Below are positions 60,570 through 64,000 of a stretch of DNA of 64,000 nucleotides, in pieces (position 1 is the first letter of the stretch; each line of letters begins with the position of its first letter). Position numbers and translations under genes: made by a program. Source of the stretch: Streptomyces durocortorensis (lineage in GTDB: Bacteria; Actinomycetota; Actinomycetes; Streptomycetales; Streptomycetaceae); the NCBI RefSeq assembly GCF_031760065.1, contig NZ_CP134500.1:3906001-3970000 (forward strand). Direction: 5' to 3'. Below the pieces are notes generated by a model. It did not search any database. It saw nothing but the letters and a program-made list of their open reading frames with translations, and was not told the DNA's origin.

Positions 60570-61901
60570 TCAGCGACCCGCAGCGGCCGGCGCGGGCGCG
60601 GCGGCCGGAGCGGCACCCTCGGGCCGCGACACGGCCACCACCCGCGAGGGGACATCGGCCAGCGACGGCTGGTCCTGTACGGGGGTGAGTCGGCGCCCCA
60701 GCCGCAGCGCGAGCACCGTGATGCCCAGCGAGAACAGCACGAACGTCACGATGTACGGGCCGTGCAGCGACGCCCCCATCGGCCCGCCGACAGCCGGGCC
60801 GACCGCGAGCGCGAGCTGTTTGCACAGGGCGAAGGCCGAGTTGTACTGCCCGACCATCGACTCCGGCGCCAGATCGGCGACCAGCGGCGCCACGGTCGGC
60901 GACAGCATCGCCTCGCCCAGCCCGAAGAGCGCGTACGTCGAGATGAACGCGGCCGTCGCCATGGCCTGGCTGCCGTGCCCGAGCCCCGCGTACCCCGCCA
61001 CGATCCAGGCGAAGGCCCAGATGAGGCCGACCGCCGCGATGACCCGGCTGCGCCGCCGCCGCTCCACGAGCCGCAGGACGACGAACTGGGCGATGACGAT
61101 GACAGCGGTGTTGGCGGCCAGCGCGAAGCCGAGCGTCGAGGGCTCGATCCCGGCGGCCTCGGTGCCGTACGCGGCAAGGCCGGACTCGAACTGTCCGTAG
61201 CAGGCGAAGAACAGCACGAACCCCAGCACACACAGCTGGACCATGGCCCGGTGCGAGAGCAGGGCCCGCAGACCGCCGCCCCTCGTTGCGGAGCCGTCCG
61301 TCGGCCGGGCGCCGCCGAGGGAGGCCGTACGGGGCATCCGCACGGTGGCGACGACGACGCCGAGCACCACGAACATCCCGGCCTCGATCAGGAAGAGCAT
61401 GGTGAAGCTCGCCGGACGGCTCACGTCCACGAGCTGCCCGCCGACGAGCCCGCCGAGACCGAGCCCCAGGTTCTGCAGGAAGAACTGCATGGCGAAGGCT
61501 CGCGTACGGGTCGCGGTGCTGGAGCACCACACGAGCATCGTGGCCAGGGCGGGCTGCATGACGGCGGTGCCCGCACCCAGGACCGCGGCGGCCAGCACGG
61601 CGGCCGGGACGCTGCTCGCGTACCCCAGGGCGGCGGCGCCGACAGCGGCGAGACCGGAGGCCACCACCAGCACGGGCAGCGGGCCCCGCCGGTCGATGGC
61701 CCGCCCGGTGAACGGCAGAACGGCCAGCGCTGCCATTGCGAACACCGCCAGTACGACTCCCGCCGTACCGGCGCCCAGATCCCGCACCTGCGCCACGTAG
61801 ACGTACAGATACGGAACGGTGAACCCGAGCCCGAACGCGCTCAGCGCGCTGCCCAGCTGGATCCGCCGCAGCGCTGCGCCCATCTCCCTGGTCACACTCA
61901 C
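60570..61901 (-). CDS. MFS transporter
   Basis: A 443-residue protein with about 12 TM helices and the family loop FTGRAIDRRGPLPV between TM2 and TM3. The C-terminal tail is Ala/Pro-rich. It is divergent from a MarR regulator, with two perfect inverted repeats in the 114 bases between, so it is likely a regulated drug or metabolite exporter. Substrate is unknown. Confidence 0.93.
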   Translation of the reverse strand: MSVTREMGAALRRIQLGSALSAFGLGFTVPYLYVYVAQVRDLGAGTAGVVLAVFAMAALAVLPFTGRAIDRRGPLPVLVVASGLAAVGAAALGYASSVPAAVLAAAVLGAGTAVMQPALATMLVWCSSTATRTRAFAMQFFLQNLGLGLGGLVGGQLVDVSRPASFTMLFLIEAGMFVVLGVVVATVRMPRTASLGGARPTDGSATRGGGLRALLSHRAMVQLCVLGFVLFFACYGQFESGLAAYGTEAAGIEPSTLGFALAANTAVIVIAQFVVLRLVERRRRSRVIAAVGLIWAFAWIVAGYAGLGHGSQAMATAAFISTYALFGLGEAMLSPTVAPLVADLAPESMVGQYNSAFALCKQLALAVGPAVGGPMGASLHGPYIVTFVLFSLGITVLALRLGRRLTPVQDQPSLADVPSRVVAVSRPEGAAPAAAPAPAAAGR

Positions 61902-61935
61902 CTACCTCAAGATCTCGAAGGAATCAGACTCGAAG

Positions 61936-61972
61936 ACTTTAGCACTAAAGTTAGAAGGTGAAAACTTCACCT
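61936..61972. promoter_or_regulatory. MarR operators between the MFS and MarR genes
   Basis: Two perfect inverted repeats: ACTTTAG-CA-CTAAAGT (61936-61951) and AGGTGAA-AAC-TTCACCT (61956-61972). Position between divergent transporter and regulator genes, and AT-rich character, fit MarR-type operators. Confidence 0.75.
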
Positions 61973-62015
61973 CGAAGGACTTCAAGGCTGGCGAGGGCGT
62001 GCCATACTGCCCGCC

Positions 62016-62573
62016 ATGTCCGAGAGCACCGAGGAGCCCGGCCCCGACGAGCCGAGCCTCGACGAACAGATCGCCGCCTATCAGCGCGAGTTCCGCGACC
62101 TCGACCCCCAGGTCGAACAGGTCGTCTCCGCGCTGGGCCGCCTGAACCGCCGCATGAACGTCGCGTACGGGAGACAGGTCGCCGCCCTCGGCATCAGCAA
62201 TGCCGAGTGGGAGGTCCTCAAGACCCTCGTCCTGTCGGGTGCCCCCTACCGCCTCGGCCCCGGCGAACTGGCGAAGCGGCTCGGTCTCACCCCGGCCGCC
62301 ATGACCCACCGCATCGACCGGATGGCCGGCGAGGGCCTGGTCACCCGGGACCGCGACGAGAACAACCGGGTCCGCGTCATCGTCGAGCTGACCGACGAGG
62401 GCCGTACGAAGTGGCTTGAGGCGATGCGCATGGCGAGCGACTTCGAGGAGGACCTCCTCCAGGACCTGTCCGGCGCCGAGCGCGGAGTCCTCGGCGAGCT
62501 CCTGGTCCGCCTCCTGCGCCGCGTGGAGCACGCCCAGCCGGACGCCGGCGGCCGTCTCACCGACCTGGACTGA
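62016..62573 (+). CDS. MarR-family transcriptional regulator
   Basis: ATG 62016 gives 185 residues. The winged HTH is clear: SNAEWEVLKTLVLSG, LGPGELAKRLGLTPAAMTHR and the wing GLVTRDRDENNRVRVIVELT. It most likely represses the divergent MFS gene and itself through the palindromes at 61936-61972. The ligand is unknown. Confidence 0.94.
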   Translation: MSESTEEPGPDEPSLDEQIAAYQREFRDLDPQVEQVVSALGRLNRRMNVAYGRQVAALGISNAEWEVLKTLVLSGAPYRLGPGELAKRLGLTPAAMTHRIDRMAGEGLVTRDRDENNRVRVIVELTDEGRTKWLEAMRMASDFEEDLLQDLSGAERGVLGELLVRLLRRVEHAQPDAGGRLTDLD

Positions 62574-62614
62574 GGACCCCCTGCGGACCACGACGGAGGA
62601 CCACAGGAGGTGGG

Positions 62615-62643
62615 TTGACACCCCCCTGGTGGATCCGTAAAGT
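62615..62643 (+). promoter_or_regulatory. rrn promoter P1
   Basis: TTGACA (62615) and TAAAGT (62638) with 17 bases between: a near-consensus vegetative promoter about 610 bases upstream of 16S. Confidence 0.75.
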
Positions 62644-62773
62644 TCTCCGAGTTGTCACGGAGCCGGAACGGTTCCGCGGCAGCCGATCCCGCCGCGAACG
62701 CGGCAACCAAACTCAGCACGACCTCCCACTCGGGATGATTTCGGTATGCCGGAATTCATTGCGAAGGCCCGAT

Positions 62774-62802
62774 TATGAGCCGCCGGGAGAATCCGCTAGA
62801 GT
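62774..62802 (+). promoter_or_regulatory. rrn promoter P2 (tentative)
   Basis: TAGAGT -10 box at 62797 in the context CCGCTAGAGTTTG. The -35 (about 62774) is poor. Confidence 0.5.
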
Positions 62803-62852
62803 TTGAGCGTCGGAACGGCCCAACAGCCGGGAAGACAAAACCCGCTGACTGG

Positions 62853-62881
62853 GAATCAGGCCCGAAAGGATCTGATAGAGT
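62853..62881 (+). promoter_or_regulatory. rrn promoter P3
   Basis: GGGAATCAGG followed by CGAAAGGATCTGATAGAGTC; -10 TAGAGT at 62876. It nearly repeats P4. Confidence 0.6.
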
Positions 62882-62944
62882 CGGACTCGCCGAAAAGGGA
62901 AAACGCGAAAGCGAAGAACCTCGAAAGCACCCCGCTTCGACCGG

Positions 62945-62973
62945 GAATCGGACACGAAAGAGTCTGATAGAGT
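62945..62973 (+). promoter_or_regulatory. rrn promoter P4
   Basis: GGGAATCGGACACGAAAGAG then TCTGATAGAGTCGGA; -10 TAGAGT at 62968, duplicated arrangement of P3 92 bases upstream. Confidence 0.6.
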
Positions 62974-63097
62974 CGGAAACGCAAGAACGAAGGGAAGCGC
63001 CCGGAGGGCCCCGGTGAAACGGGACCGAAGGAAGCGTCCGTTCCTTGAGAACTCAACAGCGTGCCAAAAGTCAACGCCAGATATGTTGATACCCCGG

Positions 63098-63250
63098 CCT
63101 GCACCTGGTGCAGGTTGGAGGTTCCTTTGAAAGTCCTACGGTCGCCATGTGCGGCGGTAGGCAACAACACAGCGAGGACGCTGTGAACAACGGGTCTTAT
63201 TCCGACCGGTTGTTCCGCTCTCGTGTGTGTGCACCCGATTACGGGTAAAC
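63098..63250 (+). other. 16S leader with processing hairpin
   Basis: Untranslated rrn leader. CCTGCACC-T-GGTGCAGG (63098-63114) forms an 8-bp hairpin; the remaining sequence includes the region that pairs with 16S 3' flank for processing, but the partner lies outside the window. Confidence 0.5.

Positions 63251-64000
<750 letters not shown>

Overview
The window is high-GC actinobacterial chromosome, almost certainly Streptomyces. Evidence: GC-rich third codon positions, many GTG starts, a 16S rRNA 5' end with Streptomyces signature regions (close to the S. griseus type as far as I can recall it), rrn promoters with TAGAGT -10 boxes, an NsdA-like regulator, a c-di-AMP (ydaO-type) leader in front of an M23 peptidase, and several SpoIIE-type phosphatases.

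Left core region (1-11.5 kb): 3' part of an HrpA helicase, a small secreted protein, a DsbA-like/CcdA thiol-redox pair, a tRNA Glu-Asp-Phe cluster, a membrane metallophosphoesterase, a zincin-type small metalloprotein followed by a decayed fluoride-channel (crcB) remnant, a proline-rich lipoprotein, and a DEAD-box RNA helicase whose RDD/RGG tail comes from 117-bp DNA repeats.

Accessory region (11.5-40.6 kb): a tRNA-Lys(UUU) gene is the integration site of two elements in tandem. A 47-bp core (3' half of the tRNA) occurs three times, at 11530, 31691 and 40583. Element A (about 20.2 kb) is an integrative mobilizable element. It has a tyrosine integrase, XRE regulator, excisionase-like protein, DUF3631 ATPase, DUF2637 membrane protein, MobC-like and relaxase proteins and a candidate oriT, but no FtsK/TraB-type pump. 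Its cargo is (i) a divergent pair of a 4-TM protein and a nucleoside-phosphorylase-fold protein at the left end, (ii) an operon of GT8, APH, GT2, PIG-L deacetylase, P-loop kinase and GT4 proteins with an XRE/TPR regulator upstream, and (iii) at the right end a two-gene module whose proteins share an amyloid-signalling-like motif, one of them with three TM segments. Element B (about 8.9 kb) has homologous ends but no integrase. It holds a relaxase remnant, a truncated ImmA/IrrE gene, a Nudix gene, two divergent genes both decapitated by one apparent deletion (SDR and TPR regulator), an Mrr-like nuclease, an HTH protein, unknown genes and a tRNA-Gly-like att remnant. It looks like a degenerate relative that could be moved in trans by element A.

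Right core region (40.6-64 kb): initiator tRNA-Met, a MerR/TipAS regulator, a membrane PP2C phosphatase, the c-di-AMP riboswitch and M23 peptidase, PrsW-like protease, lhgO-trmB, nsdA, an asparagine-synthetase-like enzyme with an altered PP-loop, an ECF-like sigma factor fused to a zinc finger, membrane segments and an NPCBM domain, a TetR regulator, an NDH-2-like oxidoreductase, a PAS-PP2C-HATPase protein, a divergent MFS/MarR pair with palindromic operators, and finally an rrn operon promoter region and the first 750 nt of 16S rRNA.

The best candidates for undescribed biology are the shared-motif pair at 30673-31463, the nucleosidase/membrane pair at 11720-13853, the glycosyl operon, and the sigma-NPCBM fusion. 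All functional assignments are from reading the sequence; no database search was run.
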